From positions 21,369,953 to 21,433,952 of the forward strand of contig NC_084499.1 of the NCBI RefSeq assembly GCF_030035675.1: DNA of 64,000 nucleotides, written 5' to 3'. The position numbers and the translations under genes were made by a program. This DNA comes from Rhineura floridana (taxonomy: Eukaryota > Chordata > Lepidosauria > Squamata > Rhineuridae). The notes under the pieces were generated by a model, which ran no database searches, had not been told where the DNA came from, and worked only from the letters and a program-made list of their open reading frames with translations. This document shows, piece by piece, positions 10,901-22,992 of the stretch (position 1 is its first letter; every line of letters starts with the position of its first letter).

Positions 10901-11596
10901 CAATTTCTTACAAGTGTGTCATGCAGGGGTGTAGTCATCCAGGGTCTCAGGGGGTCTTAGACCCCTTGCTTTTTTGGGAGCAGGGTCCCAGAAGGGTCCC
11001 TATTTCTCCGGCATCCTACGAGCCAACCAGCCTGAACAGGGAGTGTGTTAGCAGCCCAGAAGAGTCTTCTAACCTGCTTCCTTGCCCTTTCCTGCTGTTT
11101 GGGCCCAATCAGAGTGAAAAGAGGTATGTCAGCCACTGCGAAGAATCTTCTAATTAGCTAACACTCTCCCCTTTCATGCTGACTGACACCTCGGGGTGTC
11201 TGTTGCTGTGGGAGAAGGCGTTAACAAGGATCTCATTCTCAACACAGCAGCAAAAGGGGAGGGGGTGTATGGCTGTGACTATCATGAAGGGACCCTGCAC
11301 TTCTGAATTTGCCACTACACTACTGGTGACATAAGTATTATGTGGCACCTCCAACAGTGCCAGTTCTGCATCCCCTATTAGACGTGATAGATTAATGGAG
11401 CCTCTGCATACAGGGGCTGTATACCACTGAAAACTAGCTGCCGGGCAGAGACAACAGGTCAGAGCCACCCCAAGACATTTTGCTGCCTGAGGCAAAGAAC
11501 AAGATGGTGCCTCGCCCTGTTCCATGTTCAGAAGGACAGTAGCAGCTGAATGAAGAGGCAGCATCCAAACCTAACTGATGAGTTCTGGAAAAGCGC

Positions 11597-11642
<46 letters not shown>

Positions 11643-12189
11643 GAACAGAGCGCTCTGCCTCCTCCTAACCACTCTGCAACTACTGGCTTGCAGCAACTGC
11701 CTCCTTCTGCCTGATCACAATAAGGCCAGCCTTGAATAGGGCAGAGAAGCATTGCCTTTATGTGCCGTATGTGACTTCTCTGCCTGGCCTAGAAAGTAGC
11801 AATGGCAACCAATTTGGGATTCAGGGAGAGCTGGAATCGAATGCCGGCGCTTCAGAAGCCCCCAGCTCATTACTGCTCAGAAGCCATCTGGGCACCAAGC
11901 AGTATAGATTATCATCATACCCAACCACAAGCACAACCTGTTCATACCTGGCTCACCAGGGGCTCAACCTAAGATGCGGCGAGGAACTGCGCCTGGGGCC
12001 TTTGCATGCACAGCAGCCGGTCTCTCCCATGCAGGCACTCTGGCCCTTTCCTGGAAGTCTCCTGGGCTTGCTTGTGGACCGGAGCTAAACATGCATCAGA
12101 CCAGATCTGAATTTTCTCTCTACCTTCCAAACTGTGTTCTTACTCGTCAGACGGATCAAGTTTGACCAGTTGTTATTTAAAACATTTGT
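10901..12189. other. Intergenic DNA with a low-copy repeat and a microsatellite
   Basis: A segment near 11,460-11,540 (GAGGCAAAGAACAAGATGGTG) recurs in altered form at 28,150-28,230. A (CT)n(CA)n tract lies at 11,590-11,642. No gene seen. Confidence 0.45.
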
Positions 12190-12375
12190 TATAACTTATT
12201 TTCCCTGGGGGCAAATGTTTGGAAGCCTGGAGGGAGAGGGCCCCAAGGTGGGCATGAACTTTGTGCTAAAGCTTTTTGAGCCAGAGGGCCGCATTTCCTT
12301 CTGGCCAGCCTTCCCAGGGGCCACATACCAATGGTGGGCAGGGCCGGAGTCAAAGTGGGCAGAGCAATGGAGTCC
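12190..12375 (+). repeat. Copy of the GGGCCGCATTCCC-type dispersed repeat
   Basis: Includes GAGGGCCGCATTTCCTTCTGG and CAATGGTGGGCAGGGCC in part. Confidence 0.5.
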
Positions 12376-12384
12376 TTATTATAT

Positions 12385-12610
12385 GCCATAGTGGGTAGAG
12401 TGTTGGACTAGGACCTGGGAGAGTAGTGTTCGGATCCCCACACAGCCATAAAGCTCACTGGGTGACCTTGGGCCAGTCACTGCCTCTCAGCCTCAGAGGG
12501 AGGCAATGGTAAACCCCCTCTGAATACCACTTACCAAGAAAACCTTATGCGTAGGGTTGCCATAAGTCAGAATTGACTTGAAGGCAGTCCATCCACAAAA
12601 ACAAAATAAA
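12385..12610 (+). mobile_element. tRNA-derived SINE (GTGTTGGACTAGG family)
   Basis: The A-box-like start (AGTGGGTAGAGTGTTGGACT) and box-B region (GTTCGGATCCC) are followed by GGTGACCTTGGGCCAGTCAC. The 3' end has AAACCCCCTCTGAATACC. Confidence 0.65.
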
Positions 12611-12894
12611 TGCATGCCAAAATGGATGTGGCCCTTACTTTTGCATAGCAGGTTTCTTCTCACCCATGTCAAATGGAGAGGCTTTTCTACACACAAACCA
12701 TATATCTCTCCATCCTCCTTCTAGACAAGGAAGAGGATTTACCACAATCCAAGGACACATTCCACCCAGGAAAAAGCACTCAAGGAAGATCTGTGGCCTG
12801 GAGGGAGTCCCGAGGGCCACAGAGAGACCTCGAGGGCCGCACCCCCTCCTCCCAGGACTGAGTTCCACCACCCCTGTTCTAAAGCTTCCTAGAG

Positions 12895-13035
12895 CACCTG
12901 CTTTAGAGCAAGTGTGCGGGAGACCTTGGCCCTCCAGACATTGCTGAAATGCGACTCCCCTGAGCCCCACTCAGTCGGCAGAGCCAGTGGCCAGGCATGA
13001 CAGGCGTTGGAGGGCCAAAGGTTCCCACACCTGCT
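12895..13035. repeat. Palindromic ACTCCCATCA-type MITE
   Basis: CTTGGCCCTCCAGACATTGC and the inverted GGCGTTGGAGGGCCAAAGG flank a GC-rich centre. Confidence 0.6.
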
Positions 13036-13499
13036 TTGGAGAACGTCTTCTCTTGCAAGAGAGTGCAGTCCTTTGAATTTCTCACCCACCAAGTGTCCTT
13101 TTCTATTTTTAAAATTCAAAGATGTCAGCCAACATAAATTACTAAGTTTTTGTTAGCCTTTTTTAAAAAAAAAAGAAAAATTGAGCTGAATCTTTAAGCT
13201 GTTGGATCTGTTGCAATCTGCTAGAAGCAAACCAGCGCCAAGGGCAAACCCCCTGCATTCTCCCCCCCACCTCACATTACAATCTCCTCTGTTGCAACAG
13301 TCATGACAAAGGAGTTCTCGCTGCGCTGCGCTCCGCAATGGCAAACGGCAGTGAGCGGACAGTGCTGCCCCCAAGTGGTGCCTATGAGAATCTCTTCCTT
13401 GGTTCTATGGATTTATTGCTTTTTCACGGCCGCTCCATCGCATTGTTCTCTGGGTGGCTTGTCAAGCGTAAAAGTGAACGTGCAACATTAAAATACTAA

Positions 13500-13625
13500 A
13501 ACATTAAGAACATAAACATAAGAACATAAGAAGAGCCTGCTGGATCAGGCCAGTGGCCCATCTACTCCAGCAACCTGTTCTCACAAAAACCACCCAAAAG
13601 CAAGACCAAATCACACACTAAAACT
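13500..13625 (-). repeat. CR1-like LINE 3' end
   Basis: CATAAGAACATAAGAAGAGC, then TGGATCAGGCCAGTGGCCCA: the reverse of the CR1-like 3' terminus that ends in TTCTTATG repeats. Confidence 0.65.
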
Positions 13626-13760
13626 GGAAGCATAAGTAATGATAGGCTGATGAAATGAGGGGGGGTGAGGGAGAGATCTGTACATGTTGACTTACGCTGC
13701 ATAATTTCAAGAGAGCCTTAAATCGTCTCAGAGCTAACAGCGAAGTAAAACCTGCATCGG

Positions 13761-14162
13761 TAGGGCTGGAAAGATCCGTCAATCTCTGTTTCTCAGTTTT
13801 CCAATCATAAATTCAGTCCTCCACATTTCTGCAACAATTGGCCATTTTGAAGGGGGGGAACCCTCATGAAAATTCTTCAGCATTTTAATGTTAATTTCTA
13901 TCCCACTCATCAAATTTTTGTATGCAGTTTTGACTAATGTACACATTTCTGCAAGCAGTTTCTCCTAATATAGGGCATTTTGTATATTGTTTTCACTAAG
14001 ATATTCATTTCCATGCACACTTTCACCTAATCTATGCATTTTTGGACACATTGTTTGTTTGGAGAACTCACATAGTTTTGGAAAGTGCAAATATGATATA
14101 TTTGGCTTTAAATAAGAACTGAATCGAATTTCTCCTGCATCCCCACCATTTCTGCATCCCTA
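13761..14162 (+). mobile_element. hAT-like MITE of the TAGGGATGGG family
   Basis: Starts TAGGGCTGGAAAGATCCG and ends TTCTGCATCCCTA. The interior repeats a ~33-bp AT-rich unit (CATTTTTG, GCAGTTT, CCTAATATA themes). Clear target duplications were not found. Confidence 0.7.
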
Positions 14163-14484
14163 GTTATTCTGGATATTCCACAACAAACCATGCACTTATA
14201 TCAAATGTTAGTCATACACATAGGACCACTGAAATTAATGCACAGGACTCTTAGGTCCATTAATTCCAGTGGGTCTACTCTGAGTAGAACTTAGTTGTAG
14301 ACAACTCTGTACTTGTTGATGAGCATCCCCATGGGAGGCCAGTGCTGAAAAGGTCCTGTTCCACAATGTTCCTGGCCTAACCTAATTGTTTGTGTAGGTG
14401 GGCATTTCAGCAATGCCCCTAAATTAATCTTAAGGTATGGGAAGATTGTTACAGGCACAGGGAGACTGTAGGCAAAGGAATACC

Positions 14485-14672
14485 GGAACACAGGAAGCCG
14501 CCTTATATTGGACCATCTAGCTCAGTATTGTCAGCCTTGACTGGCAGCTGCTCTCCAGGATTTCAGACAGGATTCTCTCCCAGCCCTGTCTGGAGATGCC
14601 TTTGGGGATTGAACCTGGGGCCTTCTACGTGCAAGGCAGAAGCTCTTCCATTGAGCTACAGCCCTTCCCCAG
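14485..14672 (-). mobile_element. tRNA-derived SINE (GCCATAGCTCAG family)
   Basis: Minus copy from GGAACACAGGAAGCCGCC to GAGCTACAGCCCTTCCCC, nearly full length. Confidence 0.8.
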
Positions 14673-15164
14673 TGGCCGTCAGTACAACTGGTGCATTATT
14701 GGGGCAGTGTGTTGCAACCGCCTTGCAACTCTTTCCTCATGAAAAGAGAGTGGGGCTGAGCCGTTATCAGCCCAGAAAGTAATCCTTAGGGTAACCCTCA
14801 TCAGCCTTTCAAGCCTTCTGTTGCATCTGCACAGCAAAAAGGGCTGGCTGGAAAAGAGGAGACAATAAACGGAAAACTCTTGTCAGGTTACATAATGGTG
14901 TATTACAAAATCAAAGCCATCAAATAGGTGCTACCCAGTGGAAGTCCTTCTGGGGGCTGGGGGGGGGAGCAAGGTGGATGAAAGACTCAGCAAAAGCCAA
15001 CAAAAGTGAAATACCAAAAGAAGACATTAGAAGCTGCCCGTTCTTGTTAGCACACGAATGATCCATGCAGGAGAATCCTCCAGACCGCTCTGTGCATTTA
15101 TAAGATCAGAAAGTCCAGCGTGGGAAGGGAAAGGAGGTGGTTCACAGGACAGGAGAGGAGAGAG

Positions 15165-15570
15165 GGCAACCAGAAGGATCAAGGGGACAGAGCGACTCCA
15201 CTGTGAGGAAAGGCTGCAGCTTCTGGGGATTTTTCGTTTAGAGAAACGGCAAGTCAGAGGCAACATGATAGAAGTGAATAAAATTATTCATGGCATGGGA
15301 AAAGTGATAGTTTTTCTCCCTCTCTCATAACACTAGGACTCGTGGGCATCCAGTGGTGCTGTTGGGGGATTCAGGACAGACAAAAGGAAGGACGGCTTTA
15401 CACAGCGCAGAGCTGAACTCTGGAATTTGCTCCCACAACAGGCAGCGATGGCCACCACCAGCTTGGATGGCTTTAAAAGGAGAATGTGGCAAGCATATGG
15501 AAGATAAGGCTGTCAAAGGCTACTAGCCACGGTGGCTATGCTCTGCCCCACGGTCAGAGAACGTAGAACA
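15165..15570 (+). repeat. CR1-like LINE, 3' region of ORF2 and UTR
   Basis: The longest such copy here: GGAAAGGCTGCAGCTTCTGG, AATAAAATTATTCATGGCAT, TCCCTCTCTCATAACACTAG, GTGGGCATCCAGTGG, GGAATTTGCTCCCACAAC, CTTGGATGGCTTTAAAAGG. The order matches bird and reptile CR1 3' ends. Confidence 0.75.
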
Positions 15571-16424
15571 CTCCAAACCAGCGTTCGCTCCATCCAGCTT
15601 GGCCAATGGACTCTGGGGTGCTGATGGGAGCTAGAGAGGACGGCAGCATCTGGGGAGGGCAGAAACAAAGAAAGCCAGCTTGTTCCTCCCCAAGGGAGAG
15701 AAGCTGAAGGGGGAGGTGCATGCTGTGCTTTGTGCCACACAACTCCTCCGCGACTCCTGGATTTGCCAGCAGATCTATTACTGAGCTAATTATCACTTTC
15801 TCTGCTGTTGATATTCCAGAGGCAGCTGCAAAGACCGCTTGGAGGCCAGGAGCGGCACAAATTCTTTCTCGTTTCCAGAGACAGGGACACATCGTTGCAG
15901 TGAAATGGACCAGTTGGGGAAAACAGCACAGCCTTGGGTCAAAAATCAGGAAGGCAGCTGATCGAGAGTAGATCCCACTCCGTCAAGGATCACATCGAGT
16001 CCTAGCCAGGCAGGAAAGCACAGAAGGTGTAGGGCAAGAGAAACATTATCTGAGGCAAGGATCAAAGCTTGCTACGACTAGCAGCCCTCCGGTCCTCTGG
16101 CCTGAAATGCTGAGTAATCTAGAGCAGACTGTGGTTTGCTGACCACCGGGGGCCCACAGGCTCCATTCAGATGGTCTGCAGCATGTTTGCAAAGAATTCA
16201 AGTTGCAATGCAATGCAATAAAATACAGTAAGAAATAAAATAAGCAATGAAAAGACAACTTAAAATCATACAGCATCTAGCACAACATATTACAATTACT
16301 GTAACAGGCAGAAAAATCATGAAGTGGATCACCAGGACCCTCAGCAATTTTCAAGAGGTCGGGGGGGTGGAAACCATTGGAGCCAAGTGGAGCCTCAACT
16401 CCAACCTGTAGCTGATCACGAAAC
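15571..16424. other. Unassigned intergenic DNA
   Basis: Short open frames only. No repeat confidently named. Confidence 0.45.
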
Positions 16425-16855
16425 TGGAATTTTCAGCATCCTGCTTTCACAGAGGCCACAAAATGCCTCTTCTGGGACGCCCCCAAGCAGGCCCTGAACG
16501 CAACAGCGCTCTCTCCACTTGCAGCAATTCCCAAAAATTGGTATTCTGGGGCATCCTGCCTCCGACAGTGCATGTAGAACTGCTAGCAGCCACTGATGAA
16601 CGTGTCTATCCCATAGTTTAACCATGTGTGCTGTGTGGACATAGGAAGAGCCTGCTGGATCAGGCCAGCAGCCCATCTAGTCCAGCCTCGTGTTCTCACA
16701 GTGGCCAACCAGGTGCCTGTCATGGGAAGCCCATGAGCAGGGCCACAGCACAAGAGCAACTCTCCCCTTCTGCGGTTTCCAGCAACTGGTATCAGGAAAC
16801 ATACTGCCTCCCACGGAGAAGTGAAGAACTCCAGCCATAATGGAGAAATCCTTCC
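16425..16855 (-). repeat. Two CR1-like LINE 3' ends, minus orientation
   Basis: Copy 1 (16,425-16,636) is degenerate. Copy 2 (16,637-16,855) starts ATAGGAAGAGCCTGCTGGAT, continues TAGTCCAGCCTCGTGTTCTC and ends in the AGCAACTGGTATCAGGAA region. Confidence 0.65.
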
Positions 16856-16901
16856 ATGTGTCTGCCCTGAAGCTCCACCATTCACCTCCATCGCATGGTC
16901 C

Positions 16902-17201
16902 CAGTGGAGGCTCATATATAAGGGCACATGGGGCACTACCTACCAACCTCAGTCTGCCCTCAGCCAGCCCCCATCTGCCCACCATCTTACTTAGGACAAG
17001 CCCAAAGGCTGTCCATGGCTGTCTGCTTCCTCTTCCACCTTAATCTCAGTGTTGCCTTTGTGGAACTCAGCAGGGAGGAGGAGGAGGATGGGAGCAAAGC
17101 CAAAATTAGTTGGCTCTGCCTGTCATTGGCTCTGGGGTCCACCTACTGTTGGGATCCCCGCCTTTGGCCCCACCAGTCCCAATGGGCACCAGCCTCCATT
17201 G
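16902..17201 (+). mobile_element. hAT-like element, CAGTGGAGGCT family
   Basis: Terminal inverted repeats CAGTGGAGGCT and CACCAGCCTCCATTG enclose 300 bp. Flanks CATGGTCC and GATGGCCC match at 6 of 8 positions. Related copies: 25,110-25,800 (interrupted), 41,938-42,170 and 52,606-52,812. Confidence 0.7.
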
Positions 17202-18099
17202 GATGGCCCCATCGGGGTCTAGTATTGTGAGAGGAGAGATAGGTCTCTCTATTCAGAAGACCGCCTTAGCTCAAAGACATTCATTTTCATATATATGTTA
17301 TCCCTGAACCCAGGCTGTGGAAGGGCCCCCAGTAAGATGGGAAAGAGGCCATGTTGGTCCCTAAACTGAATTACTTCTCAAGGATCTGCAGATCTTCCCA
17401 GCAGCACATCCTCCCACAGCTGGAAAATAAATAAATCTGCAACCACGCAACCTCCTCATTTAAACTTCTGCTGTCTTAACTTTACCCAAGATGTGGTCAG
17501 AATGCAAATTACAAATATGAGAGAAAATGATTCCATTCCTGATAATAATCTTATGTTCCCCCTTCCCTCCCTCCCCCCCGCAACATACCCCAAACAGTAA
17601 AAGAAAAAGTCAGGCAGGAACTGGGTGGGAGAAATAGATGGGGATTAATGCAAATGGAAGAAGGAAAGAAGTAATTAAAGCTGTCCAGATCTCTGTTTAG
17701 CCCCAAAGGAGCCCCTCGAAACAGGCTGGGTGCTCATTAAAGAGGGATAATAAGAAATCCAGCCCCACTCAGGAAGCACTTTCAATCCTCAGCTCTGACC
17801 AAGAGGCCTCCAGCTCTTCCCTCGCCTCACGGAGAGCCCTCATGAACAGGCAGCAGCACCACCAAAAGATTTAGGAGGCAGGGCAAATCACACTTCTGCC
17901 ACCATGCTCAGCTGGCTTCTCCAGCAAAAGTGGCACCTCTATGGGAGAAGGCAAGCCAGAGAGCTAAAGGAAAATGTGTGCAGCCCTGCTGCCCTGTCCT
18001 CCAAAGGCTGGAGGCTTCCACTGGCTAGTGAACCTGTGGTTCAGCCGCCTTTGGAATGCACTCCTGGGCATCCCAAAAGACAAGTCCAGAGGGCAGAGG
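17202..18099. other. Unassigned intergenic DNA
   Basis: No gene recognised. Confidence 0.45.
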
Positions 18100-18235
18100 G
18101 CAGGAAAGCTTTCTCAGCCTCAGGGCCACATTCTGTCACGGGCAAACTTCCCAGGGCTGCATGCCAGGAGTGGGAGGGGCCAAAGGCAAAAACGGGTGGG
18201 GCAATGGATGCAACTTTTATGTTTGCATAGAAGAC
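18100..18235 (+). repeat. Copy of the GGGCCGCATTCCC-type dispersed repeat
   Basis: Has CAGGGCTGCATGCCAGGAGT and GGGGCAATGGATGCAAC. Confidence 0.5.
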
Positions 18236-18257
18236 CTGGACAAATTTATGGACCCCA

Positions 18258-18707
18258 GCCTGGGGATGGGAAGTTCTGCCAATTTCAGTTCTCCCAGTTT
18301 CTCATTTTTCCAATCTTAAATCCAGTTTTTCACACTTCTGCAGCAATTTGTTTTTTTTAAAAATCCTCAGGAAAATTCTCCAGTATTTTAGTGTGAATTT
18401 CTCCTAATAAACACATTTTATAGGCAGTTTTGACTAATGTACATATTTTTGCAAGCCATTTCTCGTCATGTAATGCATTTTTGTATGTTATTTTCACTCG
18501 TATATTCATTTTTATGAACACTTTCCCCTAACATACACATTTTTGTAAGCATGGTTTGGTTAACGAATTGCATTGCAAAATTCAAATAAGTGTGAGATTT
18601 CAAAGGATGGCTGTGTTTCAGTTGTCATATTGTTTAGGGAAGTGTGGATTTGATACATTCAGCTCTGAGTGTGAACTGAATCGATTTGTCACCCATCCCT
18701 GTCCCAG
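18258..18707 (+). mobile_element. hAT-like MITE of the TAGGGATGGG family
   Basis: From GGGGATGGGAAGTTCTGCC to GTCACCCATCCCTG, ~450 bp, with the same AT-rich periodic interior as 19,492-19,934. Confidence 0.7.
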
Positions 18708-18814
18708 CCATAATACTGAAGTTCAGACCTTTCATTTTCAAGGACAGTATGCCGGTGATTGCCCAGTGCTTGGCCATGACTTCCCTTGCCCAGTGTGTGA
18801 CTTTCAAGGGCAGT

Positions 18815-18955
18815 CTTCCCCACCCTGATGCCCTCCAGACATTTTGGACTACAACTCCCATCAACCCCAGCCAGCACAGCCATGTGCAGGCTGGGATGCA
18901 TGGGAGTTGTAGTCTAAAAAGATCCAGAGGACATCAGGCTGGGGAAGACGGTTTT
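18815..18955. mobile_element. Palindromic ACTCCCATCA-type MITE
   Basis: TTTTGGACTACAACTCCCAT and, inverted, ATGGGAGTTGTAGTCTAAAA; outer arms CTTCCCCACCCTGATG and CATCAGGCTGGGGAAG. Confidence 0.75.
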
Positions 18956-19491
18956 AGGGGCATCTGACCAGCCATGATGGAGTGCTGGATAAGAGAAACC
19001 TGCTCTGATCCAGCCAGCCAGTTCTTAATTCCAGCAGGTTGTGTACATCTTGAAAGGCACAGGAGCCTTTCCAGAAGAAGGAAGGTGGCATCCCTTTTCA
19101 CTCATCTTTCATGATGCCAACAGTCAGAAACATCTGTCTGGTGCCTGGAGTCTCCCCTGGAGCATCTCCTGCCTTCCTCGCCCGATGCAGCCCAAACCTC
19201 TTTATTCCAGCCTCAGAAAAGACCAGCTTCAGATTCTCCAAGCAACAGAAGCAAAAGGCAGGGGTGACATTACGAACCTTGCATTTTTCGGGGGAAATGA
19301 TGTGTACAGCAAATTAGGAAGTAAACAGGGCTAGCCAGCCATCAGTTTGCTTGGTGACCACGTGTCAGTCATCCTTGAAAAATATAACACAAAGGAGGAA
19401 GCAAAAAGCAGGGCCCGGACGGATGGATGGACGGATGGACGGACGGGACAGGCTCAACTCATTTACATCTAGAGGTCCCTTGGCTTATGAT

Positions 19492-19934
19492 TAGGGATGG
19501 ACAAATCTGTCAGTTTAGTTTTCTCATTTTTGCACTCTTAAGTTCAGGTCTCCACATTTCCACATTTGTTTTGTGATTATTTAAAAAAAAAAGACAAGTC
19601 CTCATGAAAATTTATCAGCATTGTAGAGGAAATTTACCCTAATAAGTACATTTTGGTACATGACTTTGCCTAATATGCATTTTTACAAAGCAAACATTTT
19701 TCGCAATGCAGTTTTGTGTGTTGTTTTCACTCATGTATGCCTTTGTATGCACTCTTCACCCTGGTGCATGCATTTCTGTAGACACGACTTGGCTAGAGAA
19801 CTGCACTGCAACATGCAGAGAAGTCTGAATTTCAACAGACGGCTGTGATTGGGTTCAGGCATTGTCTCAGAATGTGCCAATTAGGCAGGTTTGCCTTCAA
19901 ATGCAAACGGAACCACATTTCTCCCACATCCCTA
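19492..19934 (+). mobile_element. Best-preserved TAGGGATGGG-family hAT-like MITE
   Basis: Runs 443 bp from TAGGGATGGACAAATCTG to CCCACATCCCTA, with terminal inversion TAGGGATG/CATCCCTA. Flanks CTTATGAT (19,484-19,491) and CTTATGAC (19,935-19,942) form an 8-bp target duplication with one mismatch, as hAT elements make. The interior is AT-rich and periodic, with no coding capacity. Confidence 0.8.
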
Positions 19935-20204
19935 CTTATGACTTTCCGCAGCCAGATGGTTAATATGATGATGGTGTGGAACGGAGAGGCGAGCCAGCTA
20001 GAACTTGCATCCCTGCATCAGCGGCGGGGAGGGTCTGACACGAGGAAACACAATGTCTTCCTGGCCTGCCCGCCATCCACCCACCTCCCACTGGCAGACA
20101 TCTGCCAAGTGTTGGAAGTAAGAAATGGCTGCGCTTTCATTTTTACCTTCCTGCTTTTATTTCAGGAAACAGGAGACGGATGCAAGGACAGCTGCCTGCG
20201 AAGG

Positions 20205-20685
20205 TGGCCCTGCGGGGAAAGGCCATAACACAGTGGCAGCAGGGCATGCAGAAGGTACCTGGTTCAATAGCTGCCAGCTCCAGTTAGGGCTTGGAAGGAC
20301 TCCTGCCTGAAACCCCGAAGAGCTGCTGCCAATCAGTGTAGACGCTATGGAGCTAGATTAACCAATTGCCTTCCATGGCTCCCATTTAATGTAGCCCTTT
20401 GGAGCTGAGAACTATGGGGACTAGAATCTTAATTTATTTTTAGGGGAAGGGCCATAGCTCAGCAGCAGAGCACCTGCTTTGCATGCAGAAGGAGCCAGGT
20501 TCAGTCCACACTGGCATCTCCACTTAGAGTTGCGAAGAACTCTGGTCTGAAACCCCGAAGAGATGCTGCCACAGTATAAACAGTGCTGAGGTAGATGGAT
20601 CAACGGTATAAGGCAGCTTCTTATGTTCCAATTTAATTCAGCCCTTTGTTGAGAACTATGAGGACTAGAATCTTATAACAAATGT
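20205..20685 (+). mobile_element. Two tandem tRNA-derived SINE units with shared linker
   Basis: Units at 20,210-20,350 and 20,440-20,632. A linker with GAGAACTATGRGGACTAGAATCTTA follows both, so the linker is part of the repeated unit. Confidence 0.7.
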
Positions 20686-20939
20686 AACAAAGGAAGAAAA
20701 AAAGAAAAAGAGGAAGTGAAAGAAAAAACAGCTCACACTGAGAATACAATAGCCATCAACACATCCATCTTGATTTTAAAATAGAAATCGATATAAGCCA
20801 TTCAAGCCTCCAAAAACTGATGTTTATAGGAAGTGTGTTCAAATGGCAGCGAGGTCCTCAGACCATTGTGTAATAGATGGTGGGTGTCTACCCTTCCAGG
20901 ACTGAAGTGTAACTCTCTTAGTGACAATCTAAGGCTGCT

Positions 20940-21115
20940 CTCACACCATACATTCAAAGCAGATATTGCCCCCAGAGAATCCTGGGAGCTATAGTTTCCC
21001 CCTCACATTGGCTACAGTTCCCAGCATCCTTAACAAACTACAGTTCCCAGGAGTCTTTGGGAAGGGGAGGATGTGCTTTAAATGTACCTTAAGCGTATGG
21101 TGGTCTACACAGCCT
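20940..21115. mobile_element. Inverted-repeat MITE, AATCCTGGGAG type
   Basis: CACACCATACATTCAAAGC at the left and GCGTATGGTGGTC at the right are inverted. The interior has AGAATCCTGGGAGCTATAG and CAGTTCCCAGGAGTCTTTGG. Confidence 0.65.
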
Positions 21116-21129
21116 TACTTTATATTTAA

Positions 21130-21250
21130 GGGAACATCCACAGCTCAGTGGCAGAGTGCCTGCTTTGCATGCAGAAGGTCCCAGCTTCAAACCCCACTGG
21201 CATCTGCAGAAAGGCTAGGGATGCCTCCTGCCCTTATGAACTTATAGTCA
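21130..21250 (+). repeat. tRNA-derived SINE, 5' part
   Basis: CCACAGCTCAGTGGCAGAGT then TGCTTTGCATGCAGAAGGTC. Confidence 0.7.
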
Positions 21251-21780
21251 GCTCATGGCCTGTTATCTCCACATTTCTGGCCCACTGACTAATTGCATCT
21301 GTGGAAGGACAACACTACACATGTGCACCTGGGTGCACACACACTATGGCATTCAGACATCACCTTGGTCACCCATCAAGGCAGAGGCCTGTGTGTGATG
21401 TCGGCTGCAGGTGGCTCTGACTTCCAGGCGCATTTGGCACAAAGAATCCATCAAATCACTCCTGGCAGATGTTATTTCAAGATGCAAATTGGGGCAGCCA
21501 CTGCAGAGGGGAGGGGAAGAGGGAAGGGAAGGTGCAGGGAAGAAAATCACCTCTGCTGAGACTCCCATCAAGACTCATTTGCATAATTAAGGCTTAAATT
21601 AGTCCCTCTTCTGTCATAACTGTTGGAACGCTTGCAAAGCACGGAAGGTGGTGTCGACTACTAAAATTCTGCCTGTCCCAGCGTAGGGTCAAAATAACCA
21701 CTAGAATCCACAGAAGTGTCACGGGCAGCGGCTTTCAGTGGCCCAAGTAACAGGAGAAAAGAAAAGCTGCTCCTAGATGA
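21251..21780. other. Unassigned intergenic DNA
   Basis: No gene or repeat recognised. Confidence 0.45.
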
Positions 21781-21784
21781 CAAC

Positions 21785-22190
21785 TAGATTGTTGTTGTTG
21801 TTGATTCCTACCCCGCCTTTTGGCCAAAAGGCCCTCAAGGTGGCTTACAAAAAAAATAAACACAAATATAAAAATACATCAGTAAAAACAATACAATTTA
21901 CAAAAAGCAGCAGTTGCAACATCCAGGTTGGGAACCTGCTGCACTCTCAGAGCCTTAGCCTGACTCACCGCCACTCCTGAATCCCTTGGCAATCTGTAGT
22001 CCCTTAGCAGTGGACAGATGAATAGCTCCACTTACTCGCCCCATAACTAGGACTCCTGACTCGACCATTGCTACTGCCACAGAAACAACCACTACACTGG
22101 TTCCTGAGCTTGCTTCCCCCCTCATCCCTCCCTGTCCCTTTTTCCTTTTGTGCTACATCTTTTAGGTTTTTGTTTTTACAATAATCTTGC
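21785..22190. repeat. L2-type LINE tail (minus) and adjoining repeat
   Basis: CCCCGCCTTTTGGCCAAAAG, then CTCAAGGTGGCTTACAAAAA: the reversed LINE tail. A pyrimidine-rich segment at 22,105-22,175 recurs at 46,455-46,540. Confidence 0.5.
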
Positions 22191-22194
22191 CTTA

Positions 22195-22645
22195 TGTTTA
22201 GGTGAAGTGCCATAGCTTTGCACACAGAAGGTCCCAGGTTCAATCCACAATGGCATCTGCAGAAAGGGCTGCAAATGTCCCCTGCCTGAACCCCTGCAGG
22301 GCCTATTATGAAATAGAGCAAGTAATTTATCAGTGGCAAACTCAGGTAGCACAACTTGGGAGCCAGTCAGTTGCACTTGGGTGGTTGCTTTGGCTCCCGG
22401 ATGGGACCAAAACCATTGGGTTGCCTCCACTGATGTTTTCCTCATGGGAAGTTCTTATACTGAGTCACACCACTGGTCCATCTAGCTCATTATTGTCTAC
22501 ACTGACTGGCAGCAGCTCTCCAAGGCTGCAGACAGGGAGTCTGTCTCCCAGCCTTACCAGGAGATGCCATCAGGGACTGAAACTGGGACCTTCTGCATGC
22601 AAAGCAGGTGCTCTGCCACGGAGCCACAGCCCTTCCCCAAAGTTA
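22195..22645. mobile_element. Two tRNA-derived SINEs in opposite orientation
   Basis: Plus copy 22,198-22,325, then a minus copy 22,445-22,642 ending GAGCCACAGCCCTTCCCC. Confidence 0.75.
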
Positions 22646-22992
22646 GTCATGGTCATTAAGATTTCAGTGGGTCTTCTCCAAGTATCCCTGAGGTTAGAGA
22701 TGCAACCCATTGATCTCCGTGGGAATGGGTGGTGGCTGCATGTGGGGAAGCATTCTTCCTGTTCGTGAAATGACAAGCATCTTTTTCAGCAACATCCTGC
22801 CAGGACACTCTGTGCTGAGAACAGATTCTCCAGAAATAGCACGCGAGGCAGATTTTGATCACACGAGGTCCACAAAGCAAGGGGCTGCTGTTGCTTGAGT
22901 GCAGAGAATCGCTGGTTTCCTTGGAGGGGAGGCAGAAAACTCACAGGAGCTCTTTATATTTCAAGGAGGGTTGGGTTTGAACATCACCTCTC

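Noticed and set aside
20440-20530. Possible tRNA gene from A- and B-box-like motifs
   Set aside because: No cloverleaf; it belongs to a dispersed SINE family.
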